From positions 121,211,631-121,275,630 of the forward strand of contig CM019825.1 in the NCBI GenBank assembly GCA_009763385.1: a DNA stretch of 64,000 nucleotides. Direction: 5' to 3'. The notes under the pieces are model-generated. The model was given only the letters and a program-made list of their open reading frames with translations, had not been told where the DNA came from and did no database searches. How positions within the stretch are numbered: position 1 is the stretch's first letter; each line of letters begins with the position of its first letter. Both the position numbers and the translations under genes were made by a program. The DNA comes from Coix lacryma-jobi var. lacryma-jobi (taxonomy: Eukaryota; Streptophyta; Magnoliopsida; Poales; Poaceae). This document shows, piece after piece, positions 31,510-43,883 of the stretch.

Positions 31510-31803
31510 ACGACGCCGTTTTGTTGGTAGAGCCCGGGAAAACCAACGGGAGGTGGACGTTTTCCAGGTTTGGCCTCAAAACCTGGGTGCTGGGTTTCCA
31601 GGTTGAGCCACAAAACCTGGGCGCGACGGTTCCAGGTTGAGCCTCAAAAACCTGGGCGTGGGCCGGTTTCCGAGTTTGGGCCTCAAAACTCGGGCGCGGA
31701 CGGTTTCCGAGTTTGGGCCTCAAAACTCGGGCGCGGACGGTTTCCGAGTTTGGCCACAAAACTCGGGCTGGAGGCTGGTTCCGGTTTGGGCCGCAAAAAC
31801 CGG
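31510..31803 (+). repeat. Covarying hairpin array in element B 5' LTR
   Basis: Seven units in the order CCAGG, CCAGG, CCAGG, CCGAG, CCGAG, CCGAG, CCGG arms around cores of TTTGGGCCTCAAAA or TTGAGCC[AT]CAAAA. They are preceded by a divergent GTTGGT/ACCAAC unit at about 31520-31550. As in element A, the final unit has the CCGG arm. Confidence 0.85.
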
Positions 31804-32603
31804 GGTGCAGAGTGGTGGCGGCACGTGGCGGCGATCTGAAGGTTGCGTGAGAGCGACGCGGAAACCGTGCGGGCGTGGCCGTCGATCTACCTAACCACAG
31901 CGGGTGGACTAGAATAGCCTTAGGGTTAGGCTGGTCCGCTCTGTATTAGAGTAGAGAGGGTAGAGTAGGAAATAGACTTAGACTAGGTTAGTATAAGTAG
32001 TCTAGGAGACACCCTCCTCCCGATCTCAATCTCAGTTAGCGCCGTCATTTGCTTCCTAGCACCTAGGGTTTCCACTCTCCCATCCCCTGCTCTAGCTAGT
32101 TGAGATCCGCAGAAGAGACTCACTCTGTGTACTGTTTGATTTGAGGAAGTGAGGCCGTATCCTCACTTTGGAGCACACACAGATCGATGGCTTGATTTGC
32201 GTCCTTAATTCGAGTTCGTGGCTGTGATTCGCGTTTTCTTTGTGTTCTTCGCGGAATCCTTTTTCTCCACGATTTTCCCGTCGCTTGATCTCTTTGCTCG
32301 GTTCATTTCTTTTGCAAAACCGTTTGAACAAGTTGTTCTAGATCGTGAGGCTCTCCTTTCCACCGAAGGAATTAATCTCTAACCTCACGGTCTAGGAGAT
32401 CGATCGATTTTCGTTTTGGATTGCGTTCTTGCCTCCATGCCCCGAAATTCTTGATTCACCGATTTGGAGTTAGGTTCGAGCCATGATCTCTTAGAGATAG
32501 CTCACTAACATCCTTGTGACCCCTCAGATCGAATCCTAGGCCTAGAGCTTTTGATTTAGAGGAGATCGGGTTGAATCATCAAAGAACTGCGCTGTTTTCG
32601 GGA

Positions 32604-32873
32604 GCATCGGACGCTATCACGGGAGCATCGGACGCTAGGGTCCCTAGCATCGGACGCTCCGGTGACGCGTGTCACGTTTTCGGCGTTTTAGCTTGCATCG
32701 GACGCTAGGCATCGGACGCGTCCGTTGTCCATCGGACGCGCCGGAGCCTTGCATCGGACGCTGGGTGATTACTGTTCACAGCGTCCGATGGTGGAACAGT
32801 AAGGTTCCAGACCGTCCAGTCTGCATCGGACGCTTCCGGTGGTCTGGCATCGGACGCAGGCCAGCGTCCGATG
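32604..32873 (+). repeat. CATCGGACGC motif cluster in element B 5' LTR
   Basis: Nine direct copies of CATCGGACGC and two inverted GCGTCCGATG copies within 270 bases. The 3' LTR has the same cluster at 42237-42507, with one inverted copy missing a base. Element A has GACCGGACGC in the equivalent place. Confidence 0.85.
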
Positions 32874-33144
32874 TGACTGGTTTCGCACGGCTTCGTCCGC
32901 GGTTCGCTCGTTCGTTGTCGGAATTGATTTCCGTCTTTTGCGTTGGCTTTCTAGAGTTGTCTAGTGTCTCGCTGTGCTTCTAGGAAGCATCCACCCTACA
33001 TATAGGGTCGTGGACATTAGCAAGCTCTAGGGTTCGCTCTTGGGGTCGATTTTGGGACAGTGGCATCTAGTTTCCGAAAGGAAATTTTGAAGCTCCCATT
33101 CACCCCCCTCTGGTCGCTTTCGGTTAGCTTCTCGGTCCTTCAAT

Positions 33145-33156
33145 TGGTATCGGAGC
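33145..33156 (+). other. Element B primer-binding site
   Basis: TGGTATCGGAGC two bases after the 5' LTR, one base from the initiator methionine tRNA complement and identical to element A. Confidence 0.88.
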
Positions 33157-33205
33157 GGGTTAAGGATCTTCCACCTTAGCCGGTTCCAGATCCACCGAAG
33201 GCGAC

Positions 33206-35927
33206 ATGGATCGCGGCGTGGGCAAACCGCCGTTTTTCGATGGGACGAACTATGCGTATTGGAAGATACGTATGTCGGCCTATTTGCAGAGCTTGGGCGC
33301 TTCGATCTGGGATATTTGCAACTCCCCTGATTACGTGGTCTTGGCTGCTCGTGTGACTCAACAGCAGATCGATGAGCACGATGCCAATAGCCGAGCCCGT
33401 AATGCTCTTTTCTCTTGTTTGAGCATGGGTGAGTTTGATCGCGTTTCTCACCTCGCTACGGCTCGGGAGATCTGGGACACTCTCATGCGTTTTCATGAGG
33501 GCACCTCTCAAGTCAAAACCCGACTCTACGAGTCGTTCAAGCGAGAGTATGAGAACTTTAGACATCAACCTGGCGAGAGCATAGAAAGTTTATTCGCTCG
33601 CTTTCAGGTGATTGTCAACAGGATGAGGGCTAACAGAGAGCAGTTGCCATTTGACGATCATGAGCGTGCTTTGAAGCTTTTGCACACTCTTGACCGTTCG
33701 GTGTGGGACTCCAAGGTTCAGGCAATCATCGAATCGCCGAACTATGAGACTCTCACCTGCGACGAGCTCTTCAGTAAGCTCAAGTCCAGTGAGATTGATG
33801 CTATGGCGAGGGCTTCTTTTGAAAATCCTTCTCGCCCGTCCATGGCTTTGGTTTCCGGCTCTTCCTCTAACCCCTCAGCTGGCTTTGCGCTTTCTTCTCT
33901 CTTTTCTGTGACAGAGGACCAGCTGGAGTCTTTGGGAGACGACGAGTTGGCTTTGCTTGCCAACCGGTTCTCGCGGTTCCACAACAACCGCATGAACCGT
34001 CGTCGCGGAGGAGGACGCACCGGATGCTACGAGTGCGGCGACCCCGACCACTTCATCGCCGACTGCCCCAAGAAGAAGAACAAGCATCTTGGGAAGGGCG
34101 ATCACGGCCACAGGCGCGACTCCAGTACAAGGAGAAGCACGTTCCCCCAAGGCACAAGAAGCGGGGCGGCTTCAACAAAGAGTACATCAAGAAGAAGTAC
34201 TTGGAGAAGCAGCAGGCTGAGCAGCGAGCGTTCTTCGCCACGCTCAGCGACGTCGACGGCTCGGATGACGACTCCGCTCGATCGAGTGATGACGAGTCCG
34301 AGAAGAAGAAGCTGGAGGACACGTTCAACGGCTTGTGCTTCTTCGCCGGCGACGAAGGCCTGTGTACCATGGCGCTCGGAGATGAGGTCGACGGCGAGCC
34401 GAGCGTACCCCTCGGAACGACGACGACGACGACACCTCCCAGGTATCTCTCACCTACGACGAGCTTTCCTCCGAGGTTGAGAAGTTGACTGCTGCCCTCC
34501 TTAGTCAAGACAAGTTGCTTAGGCGTGCCGCTAGAGAGCGCAAGGAGTTTAGGCAGAAGTGGGAGGACACGGTGAAGGAGCTTGAGTTCGCTCGGTCCAC
34601 CGTGGTTGTGTCGGAGGAGTTGGAGTGCGAGAGTTGCGCCGCGCACATGACGGATCTTCTCACTCTGAGGAGTAAGCATGCTGCGCTGGTAGATGAGGTG
34701 GATGAGCTCCGAGCTAGACCGCAGCTGTTGGGTGCGTGCAAGACTTGTCCTGTCTTGCAATCCGAGTTGGCAGAGAAGAATGCCAAGCTTGAGTCTTTGA
34801 GAAGGCCGGCTCGGATAGCACTTGTGTCAAGAGGTGTGCTTTGTGTGAGGGCCTGGAGCAGGAGATGGCCAATGTGAGGCATGACAAGGTGCGTACCGAG
34901 GAGGAAAACACATACCTTCGGACCGTCTTGTCATGGGTGTCTTGTGGTGAGCCTCAGCTCGGGATGATGATCTCCCAATTCAAGCGAGCTGCTGGGGCTC
35001 CTGGTGTAGGTCTTGGCCAGAGTGTTGATCTTTCAGCTTTTGGTAAGATTGGAGAGTCTAGTGGTCTGAACCCTGTGAGAAGCCAACTTCACCACTACTC
35101 CCAAACTAACCAAGCTTCCACCCAAAGAGCCTGCCAAGCCTGTCACCAAGGATGGAGTTGTAGTTGAACCCCCCAAGGCTCCACCCAAGAATCCACAATG
35201 GCAACCCAAGCCCAATCACCTAAAGAACAAGCTTGACACAATGCCACCCATCCGAGAGGAGTTGCCACAGAAGGGCAAGGGCAAGGTGAACCATACCCAC
35301 ATCCCTGCAAACCAACAACCCCCTTTGCGCGCGGTGAGGTTTCAGTGTGACTTTTGTGGGCGGGATGGTCACCTGAGTGAGTTCTGCTTTAGGCGCAGGA
35401 GAGAGGCGCGCCGTGCTAGGGAGATGCAGAACCCGGACATGTTTCACCCAGCTCGTGGTGGACATGCTCCGAAGCCTCAGGGGAGAGCTGCTAGGTCTGG
35501 AGGGAAGCATACCCAGCCTAGGCAGCAGGAGAGAGCCCCTAGGAGGGAGACTAGGCCTAGAGGTAGAGCACCTCAGTTTGTGAGGCCTAGGCAGGAGAGA
35601 GCTCCGAGGAGAGACGCTAGAGTTGAGCAGCAGGCTCCTAGGCGTAGACCTCGTAGAGAGCGTGCCCGACGGGGTCCTGCTTTTGCAGGTAACGGACCCC
35701 GTGGCGGAGGCTTTGTTGAGCGCTTTGTCCCACCGCAGGTAGAGTTTCGCGGTGAGCGCTTCTTCCCCAGCGGACCACGTTTTCCTGTGCGTGGTGATCG
35801 CTATCCCCCTAGACAGGATGGTTTTTACACTGACCGTTCTTTTGAGCAGCCGGCCCAACACTGGTTTCCTTCTTATCTTACTAACCCCAGTGTTGGACCG
35901 TATGTTCACCCTATGTCTTTTTATTGA
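33206..35927 (+). pseudogene. Element B gag (frameshifted)
   Basis: Starts with ATG at 33206. Residues about 1-240 match the Copia Gag capsid region (FDGTNYAYWKIRM near the start, later ESLFARFQVIVNRM and DDHERALKLLHTL). A canonical zinc knuckle CYECGDPDHFIADC lies at 34025-34066. The frame then shifts near 34110, again near 34450 and near 34830, passing through a long coiled-coil section rich in Leu, Glu and Arg. The last section (35241-35927) has a second knuckle, CDFCGRDGHLSEFC plus FRR, and an Arg/Pro-rich tail ending in TGA. Gag packages element RNA. Some shifts may be sequence errors. Confidence 0.8.
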
Positions 35928-35935
35928 TGTAGGAG

Positions 35936-38900
35936 GAGCGGTTGGAGGACATTTGGCTTGTGGATTCCGGTTGCTCGAGGCACATGACCGGAAATGCCAA
36001 ATGGTTCTCCAGCCATAGTCCGGTCGCCGGAAAGGAGTACATAACCTTCGGCGACAAAGGTAAGGGCAAGGTATTGTCCGTTGGTGCAGTGCGGGTTAAT
36101 GAGCACTTTGTGTTGCGCGAGGTTGCTCTTGTTTCTAACCTGCATTTTAACTTGCTTTCTGTTTCGCAACTTTTTTCGTGAAGGCTATGAGATTCGTTTC
36201 AAACCGAACCTTAGCCGGATCTTAGATCCTCAGGGTGATCTTGTATGTCTGATTTCACCCTTTGGGAATGTCTTTCGCGCGAATTTCTCAAAGTCGTTTG
36301 GATCTTCTCGCTGTCTTTTGGCTAGTCCTTCTTCTTCTGATCTTTGGAAGTGGCATAGGAGGCTCGGTCACCTGAGTTTTGACTTGCTTGCAAGACTTAG
36401 CTCACTTGGCTTAATCCGAGGATTGCCCAAGCTTTCGTTGGAGAAGGATCTAGTTTGCCATGCTTGCCGGCATGGAAAGATGGTTGCTGCTCCCCACCAT
36501 CCTTTGACCAAGGTTATGACCTCGCACCCCGGAGAGCTTTTGCATATGGACCTTGTTGGTCCGGCTCGGGTGAGCTCGGTTGGTGGGAAGTGGTATGTGC
36601 TTGTTATTGTTGACGACTTTTCGAGGTATTCGTGGGTCTTCTTTTTAGTTGAGAAGTCCGAGACATTCTCCTTCGCTCGCGATCTGATTTTGCGTCTTCA
36701 GAACGAGTTCCCTTTGAACTCGATGCGAGCGATTAGAAGTGATAATGGTTCCGAGTTTAAAAATTCGGATTTTGAGAAGTTTTGTAAACGCCTTGGTTTG
36801 GAGCATCAGTTTTCTTCTCCCTATACACCACCCCAAAATGGTGTTGTAGAGAGGAAGAATCGGACCCTTGTTGAGATGGCCAGGACGATGCTTGATGAGC
36901 ATAGGACTCCTAGGCGCTATTGGGCCGAAGCTATGAACACTGCATGCTATATTTCGAATCGCATTTTTCTGAGAGTGTTTTTGAAGAAGACCTCTTATGA
37001 GTTGCGTTTTGGTCGCCAGCCCAAGGTGAGTTATTTTAGAGTCTTTGGTTGCCACTGTTTTATATTGAAAAAAGGCAACCTAGACAAGTTTGAGTCTCGT
37101 TCTTCTGACGGTGTGTTTTTGGGTTATGGCACTCACACTCGAGCTTATCGTGTACTTAACCTTGACACTAACCGAGTCATGGAGACATCAGATGTCACCT
37201 TCGACGAGACTCTTGTTTCTCCTTCTTCTCGTTTTGAGCGTGCAGGTGATCACGAGGTTGGAGAGCCTCTTTTCGATGACGAGGAAGAGGGTGCTGAAGG
37301 TATAGATGATCCAGCACCCCCTCCGCCTGCCGCGCCGCCGGGAGCGGCTTCGACGACGACCCGTGGCCCCGAGACGTCTTCTTCCTGGGGCCGTGGGATC
37401 CACCTCGCGCGGTACCTTTTGTACCCGGGTGGAACCAGCTACTGTTGAGGGGGAGGTTACTTCTTCCCGGGAGGCGCCACGACACATCCAGCGCCAGCAC
37501 CCCCTGAACAGATGATCGGCGACATCGACGAGCGAGTTACTCGCTCCAGGTCACAGCACATCTCGCACTTTGCTCATTCTGCTTTTGTTGCGTCTTTTGA
37601 GCCCCGAGATGTTGGACACGCATTGACGGATCCGGATTGGGTCAATGCCATGCATGAGGAGCTAGAGAACTTTGAGCGAAATCGGGTTTGGGTTCTAGTG
37701 CCACCACCTCCTGACTGTAAACCTATTGGGACAAAATGGGTATTTAAAAACAAGCAAGGAGAGGAGGGCCACATTGTGAGAAACAAGGCCCGGCTTGTAG
37801 CGAAGGGTTATAGTCAGAAGGAGGGGATAGATTATGAGGAGACCTTCGCTCCTGTAGCTCGTTTGGAGGCTATTAGGATACTCTTGGCTTATGCTGCATC
37901 CATGGGTTTCAAACTTTTTCAAATGGATGTCAAGAGTGCCTTCTTAAACGGCTATATTGAGGAGGAGGTCTATGTCCAGCAACCCCCCGGTTTTGAAAAT
38001 CCCAAGTTTCCAAACCATGTCTTTAAACTCCACAAAGCTTTGTATGGTTTGAAACAAGCCCCTAGAGCCTGGTATGAGAGATTAAAAACCTTTTTGCTAG
38101 CTAAGGGTTTAAAATGGGATGTGTAGATAAAACGCTCTTTCTCCTCAAGCAAGGCAAAGATACTCTCTTGGTCCAAATTTACGTGGATGATATCATTTTC
38201 GGTGGTTCTTCTCACGCTTTGGTTGCCAAGTTTGCAGATACTATGAGCAGGGAGTTCGAGATGAGCATGATGGGCGAGCTGACTTTCTTTCTCGGGTTGC
38301 AAATTAAGCAATCCCGAGAGGGGACGTTTGTGCACCAGGGCAAGTACACAAGGGACTTGCTGAAGCGGTTCGACATGGGTGAGGCTAAGCCTCTTCCGAC
38401 GCCCATGTCGACGACGACTGCCCTGGATGCCGACACGGATGGAGAAGCAGTGGACCAGAAGGAGTACCGCAGCATGATTGGATCGCTGCTCTACCTGACG
38501 GCGACACGGCCGGACATTCAGTTCGCCGTGTGCTTGTGCGCGCGCTTTCAGGCTTCGCCACGCATTTCTCACCGTCAGGCGGTGAAGCGCATCTTCAGGT
38601 ACCTTCGTTTCACGCCTGAGCTCGGGATTTGGTATTCTGCTTCCTCCACCCTCTCGCTTTGTGGCTTTTCTGATGCTGATTTTGCTGGTTGTCGCATTGA
38701 GCGCAAGTCCACTTCAGGGACTTGCCAGTTTATTGGATCTTCTCTTGTGTCGTGGTCTTCTCGCAAGCAGTCTAGTGTCGCTCAGTCTACCACGGAGGCT
38801 GAATATGTTGCTGCGGCTAGCTGCTGTTCCCAGTTACTCTGGATGATGGCCACTTTGCGTGATTTTGGTTTGAGCTTTACTCGAGTTCCTTTGCTTTGTG

Positions 38901-39169
38901 ACAGCACGAGTGCCATTAGCGTTGCTAAGAACCCTGTGCTTCACTCGAAAACCAAACACATTGATGTGCGCTTTCATTTCTTGCGAGACCACCAGGAGAA
39001 GGGTGATATCGACCTTCGCCATGTCGATACTCATCACCAATTGGCTGATATTTTCACCAAGCCTTTAGACGAATCAACCTTTAATAGGTTGAGGGGTGAG
39101 CTTGGGTGTGTTTCCCCTTTTAGATGGGGGAAGCATTTTGAGATGTACAGACTGACTCTTTTATTTTGA
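35936..39169 (+). pseudogene. Element B pol: protease, integrase, reverse transcriptase, RNase H (frameshifted)
   Basis: The order is that of Ty1/Copia. Protease: 35942-36181 with WLVDSGCSRHMTG. Integrase: about 36190-37300 with the HRRLGH..CHAC zinc region, catalytic Asp in LHMDLVGPA, Asp in IRSDNGSEF and Glu in QNGVVERKNRT. Reverse transcriptase: 37512-38126 and on, with LFQMDVKSAFLNG and, in the next frame, YVDDIIFG. RNase H: about 38640-39060 with GFSDADFAGC, TTEAEYVAA and a CDSTSAI segment. The frame changes near 36175, near 37330-37500 and near 38115, and gag and pol are also in different frames. All catalytic motifs are present. Confidence 0.88.
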
Positions 39170-40781
39170 GGCTCTTTTCTTTTGAGTTTCTTGAGTCTCT
39201 CCTTTTGGTATCTTCTTTCGTTCAGTTTTGTGTCGGGCATACGCATTTACATTCTGAGCTTCATGTCTATATTCACTAGAATGTAATTATGCTCTTGTTA
39301 GTATTGCTCCGATACTTATGATGATGCTTGTAGCTTATGCTCTTTCTGATCACTGTTACATGTTATGAGCGAGCTATTTTTTGGAATGGTGAATTATGCC
39401 TAATGTATATAAATCTGAAAATGTTCACCATTGAGATATGCAACTAGCATGTGTAGGGTGTGTTGAGTCCATTCCTGCTTTTCATATATGCTAGGTTGCT
39501 ATGTCTCTAGTTCTGAGTCATTCACTTGCTTGGTTGTTCATAACTTGCTTAAAATCTGAACCAAGTATTGTTGAATTGAAAAGATCGAGATGGGATTGCT
39601 TGTCAACACCTCATGGTATTGAGACTGTTTCTCATTGCACTTTGAGTTAAACTTGAGCCATGTAGTGTATGACCGAAACCGTTGCTTTAAGCTTCTGATT
39701 GCTTCGGCATAGGCTTCGCACGGTTGAAAAGTTAGGCGATGACAAGCTTTCAACCTCTCGCAATCACATGCTAAAAATGAACTTGTGAATTCTTTTACCG
39801 CTGCAACTCCGATATGAATTTGAAATCACAAGTATATGCTTCATTCCTATGCATGATGATTGAACTTTGCTAGGGGTAGTTCACCTTGTATATATGCTTA
39901 GCACTTGTTTGGATTCCTTCTATACATGTCTAGTGCTATGTTGATGGTGACTATCCTTTTGGCTTAAAACTGCTCACATGCTCATATGCTTCATATTTCG
40001 TATAAGTGATCAGTTTGAGCCTTTGCTATTTGAGTGCTTAATTGAGATGTTGGAGCTATACTGATTAGAGCATTCTTTGCACTCTTTTTGACTATATACT
40101 TGAAGCTTCTAACTTGCCATTTTAACTTCATATGCATTGTGTGAAGGAGATCTTGTGTTCAGGGGAGTTTATGTGAAGAGAGTTGCTTCTCCGATACCTT
40201 TTGGCCTTGATAAGTGCATTTTCAACTAGGGGGAGAAATTTACGCAAATCATATCATATGCCCTGAAAATCTTTTGTCCTAGTTGCTTGCATTTGTCGAG
40301 GGGTTTTGCTAGTTGTGTTGAGCCGTTGCCTCTGTCTTGAGGGACTAGCAAACGTTCCTAGCTTCTCATGAGCTTTCATAAGCTTTTTCATTTGGCTTTC
40401 AATTGGTATCGTCTGGTGTGCTTTCCCATTTGGTTTGGGTTGATTTTCAATTGGTTCGGAGTGATTTTCTTGCTAGTTGTGTTGAGCCTCTGTGCCTCTA
40501 TCTTGAGGGACTAGCATTTTGCTTCTGTTGTCCTCCGATCTTCAATTGGTATCTGCTAGCGGTGTTGAGCCTGTTCTACCTCTTCTTGAGGGCTAGCTTT
40601 GCTTTGCTTGGTTGCGTCAAGCCGTTGCCCATGTCTTTGGGGACCAAGTTTTGCTTCATCCACTTGACCTTCTTCGGCTTTTGTTAAGGCTTTGGGTCAT
40701 TTGGTTGGGTTTTCTCTTCCCACTCCTTCCTACCTCCTTCTTCTTATTCATGATTTTGTGGGAGTTGACAATGCACTCATC
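39170..40781 (+). other. Element B 3' non-coding region
   Basis: About 1.6 kb between pol and the 3' LTR with no supported coding region and no envelope-like frame. It contains repeats of GTTG.GTTGAGCC..TGCC..T.TCTTGAGGGACTAGC (about 40311, 40478, 40556), shared with element A (about 11110-11420), and purine motifs at 40161 and 40227. Confidence 0.65.
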
Positions 40782-40790
40782 AAGGGGAGA
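40782..40790 (+). other. Element B polypurine tract
   Basis: AAGGGGAGA directly before the 3' LTR start at 40792. It primes plus-strand synthesis in LTR elements. It has one G fewer than the AAGGGGGAGA of element A. Confidence 0.8.
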
Positions 40791-40791
40791 T

Positions 40792-42782
40792 TGCGGATAC
40801 ATGGTTGTATGCCGAGTCTCTGTGTGATGAGTGATTGTCAATGGAGATGATGCGCATGTTCTTTGGCTTGTGTTGTGCAGGTGTCGAGCACGGAGACAGT
40901 GATCGATGGCGGGTGAAGGTCAAGTTGCGACGTGCCGTGCCGACGGACCGGGCGCGATGAAGGATGGGCGTGCCGTGCGCGGACGTGCCATGCCGATGTA
41001 TCGGACGGTGAAGGGCGGACGTGGACTTGGACTGATGGACTGGAGGCCGGAGGATCAGCTGTGGTGGCTGGCAGCCTGCGACAGCGACAGGCGGAGAAGT
41101 GCGATCATGTCGGTGGAAGGGGTGCACAGGCGGTGCATCCCCTCTACGACGCCGGTTTGTTGGTAGAGCCCGGGAAAAACCAACGGTGGACGGTTTCCAG
41201 GTTTGGGCCTCAAAACCTGGGTGCTGGGTTTCCAGGTTGAGCCACAAAACCTGGGCGCGACGGTTTCCAGGTTGAGCCTCAAAACCTGGGCGTGGGCCGG
41301 TTTCCGAGTTTGGGCCTCAAAACTCGGGCGCGGACGGTTTCCGAGTTTGGGCCTCAAAACTCGGGCGCGACGGTTTCCGGTTTTGGCCACAAAACTCGGG
41401 CTGGAGGCTGGTTTCCCGGTTTGGGCCGCAAAACCGGGGGTGCAGAGTGGTGGCGGCACGTGGCGGCGATCTGAAGGTTGCGTGGAGGCGACGCGGAAGA
41501 CCGTGCGGGCGTGGCCGTCGGATCTACCTACCACCAGCGGGTGGACTAGAATAGCCTTAGGGTTAGGCTGGTCCGCTCTGTAATTAGAGTAGAGAGGGGT
41601 AGAGTAGGAAATAGACTTAGGCTAGGTTAGTATAAGTAGTCTAGGGGAGACACCCTCTCCCTATCTCAATCTCAGTTAGCGCAGTCATTTGCTTCCTAGC
41701 ACCTAGGGTTTCCACTCTCCCATCCCCTGCTCTAGCTAGTTGAGATCCGCAGAGAGACTCCACTCTGTGTACTGTTGATTTGAGGAAGTGAGGCCGTATC
41801 CTCACTTTGGAGCACAGATCGATGGCTTGATTTGCGTCCTTAATTCGAGTTCGTGGCTGTGATTCGCGTTTTCTTTGTGTTCTTCGCGGAATCCTTTTTC
41901 TCCACGATTTTCCCGTCGCTTGATCTCTTTGCTCGGTTCATCTTTTGCAAAACCGTTTGAACCAAGTTGTTCTAGATCGTGAGGCTCTCCTTTCCACCGA
42001 AGGAATTAATCTCTAACCTCACGGTCTAGGAGATCGATCGATTTTCGTTTTGGATTGCGTTCTTGCCTCCATGCCCCGAAATTTCTTGATTCACCGATTT
42101 GGAGTTAGGTTCGAGCCATGATCTCTTAGAGATAGCTCACTAACATCCTTGTGACCCTCAGATCGAATCCTAGGCCTAGAGCTTTTGATTTAGAGGAGAT
42201 CGGGTTGAATCATCAAAGAACTGCGCTGTTTTCGGGAGCATCGGACGCTATCACGGGAGCATCGGACGCTAGGGTCCCTAGCATCGGACGCTCCGGTGAC
42301 GCGTGTCACGTTTTCGGCGTTTTAGCTTGCATCGGACGCTAGGCATCGGACGCGTCCGTTGTCCATCGGACGCGCCGGAGCCTTTGCATCGGACGCTGGG
42401 TGATTACTGTTCACACGTCCGATGGTGGAACAGTAAGGTTCCAGAACCGTCCAGTCTGCATCGGACGCTTCCGGTGGTCTGGCATCGGACGCAGGCCAGC
42501 GTCCGATGTGACTGGTTTCGCACGCTTTCGTCCGCGGTTCGCTCGTTCGTTGTCGGAATTGATTTCCGTCTTTTGCGTTGGCTTTCTAGAGTTGTCTAGT
42601 GTCTCGCTGTGCTTCTAGGAAGCATCCACCCTACATATAGGGTCGTGGACATTAGCAAGCTCTAGGGTTCGCTCTTGGGGTCGATTTTGGGACAGTGGCA
42701 TCTAGTTTCCGAAGGAAATTTTGAAGCTCCCATTCACCCCCCCCCCCCCCTGGTCGCTTTCGGTTAGCTTCTCGGTCCTTCA
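40792..42782 (+). mobile_element. Element B 3' LTR
   Basis: 1,991 bases, TG to CA. It has the hairpin array (about 41153-41440) and CATCGGACGC cluster (42237-42507). A run of 14 C bases at 42737-42750 replaces CCCCCCTC of the 5' LTR. Confidence 0.92.
41153..41440 (+). repeat. Covarying hairpin array in element B 3' LTR
   Basis: Same unit order as the 5' LTR array. One unit is mismatched (GGTTTTGGCCACAAAACTCGG near 41377), where the 5' copy still pairs. Confidence 0.8.
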
Positions 42783-43596
42783 CCCTCTACGTCGCCAGGA
42801 TCATCTCGCCTTATCTATACCGTGATGCTTCACATACCGGCATGCATCCAAATCTCGTATTCCTCCCCACGTATAGGATACATCATTAGGACATGCGTGT
42901 ATCTGCTGGATTTCCTAATCCCAAGGGCAGATGACCTGTTTTGCTTCGTACGTAGTGGTGGGCATTCATTCACGGTAGCGTAGCATCTTTTTCATTACCT
43001 TCAATAACTGCCCAAATGCCTTGTCGGATATACCATTCTTTGCCTTTCATTGCAGCAGTTCCAGTGTAGTACCCAGCTTTTTTTTGGCCATCTTCAGCAG
43101 TGGGATATAGCAATTTCCTATGATCCTCTAGCATGCGCTCGAACTTGACCTTCTCCTTGTCACTTTCACATTCTCTTTGTGCATCACGAATGGCATCACC
43201 AAGAGCATCAACATCAGCTGCCACATCTTCTGTCGCTGTCGCATCTTCTTCACCATCTCCTCCCCCCACTGCATCATCATCAAAGGCACCATACTGAGCA
43301 ATAATATCAGCGTGAGCCAATTCTTCTTCACCTTCTTCACCATCATCCATTACAACCCCTTTCTCCATGCTTCGTCCAACAAATATAGTTTGTACGAAAC
43401 CCGACTTCAACAAATGCGTATGAAGAGTCCTTGGGCATGAATATTCCTTCAAATTCTTACAGACGGCACATGGGCAGCACATGAAACCATCCTGCTTGTT
43501 TGTCTCAGCCACACCTAAGAAATAGTGCACGCTAGCAATGAACTCTTTGGAGCGGCGATCGACATTATACATCCAATTGCATGACAACATCTGCAT
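42783..43596 (-). pseudogene. TNP2 transposase N-terminal part with Transpos_assoc domain (broken)
   Basis: The minus-strand frame 43596-42970 begins with the transposase-associated domain of CACTA TNP2 proteins: WMYNVDRRSKEFIASVHYFL, then MCCPCAVCKN and RTLHTHLLKSGF. The pair CCPCAVC looks like a metal-binding cluster. An acidic, repetitive section follows (about 43340-43190), then DAQRECESDKEKVKF. After about 43090 the frame is lost, but fragments of the family remain readable to 42783 (YEAKQVICPLGL, later CEASRYR). There the gene is cut by element B and continues at 31150. Confidence 0.8.
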
Positions 43597-43883
43597 TAAA
43601 TATTACAACCATGCACTTAGTAGTTTCTCATGTTATTGCACAACACTCATGACATCACATGATTGATTAATTCAAGCAAGCTTGACTACAACGAAGACTA
43701 TCGCAGCTAGCACTAAAAAAACTAAAAAATAAAATGCACTTAAGCAAAATAATTAGTTCGCGTCCGATCCCAACTAAAATAGACAGATCATTTGCTTCAT
43801 CAGCATGGATGGGCTGCTGCCGCTGACTCACTGCCTCATCACCTTCAACGGCAACCTCTTGTGCAACAGAATTTTCGTACGTG

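Larger units (their letters stand above)
31156..33142 (+). mobile_element. Element B 5' LTR
   Basis: 1,987 bases, TGCGGATACATGG to GGTCCTTCA. It contains the hairpin array (31510-31803), a TATA-like GTATAAGTA (about 31991) and a CATCGGACGC cluster (32604-32873). It differs from the 3' LTR mostly by one-base indels. Confidence 0.92.
31156..42782 (+). mobile_element. Element B: full-length Sirevirus-type Copia retrotransposon
   Basis: 11,627 bases with TG/CA ends. The right flank is CCCTC (42783-42787) and the left flank CCCCC (31151-31155), a five-base duplication with one changed base. LTRs are 31156-33142 and 40792-42782. The internal region has primer-binding site, gag, protease, integrase, reverse transcriptase and RNase H in Copia order. 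It lies in the TNP2 gene of the CACTA element, in opposite orientation to it. Several frameshifts interrupt gag-pol. Confidence 0.92.

Noticed and set aside
39170..40781. Envelope-like gene after pol in element B
   Set aside because: No frame longer than about 90 codons and no membrane or signal sequence pattern. Some Sireviruses have such a gene but this one does not.
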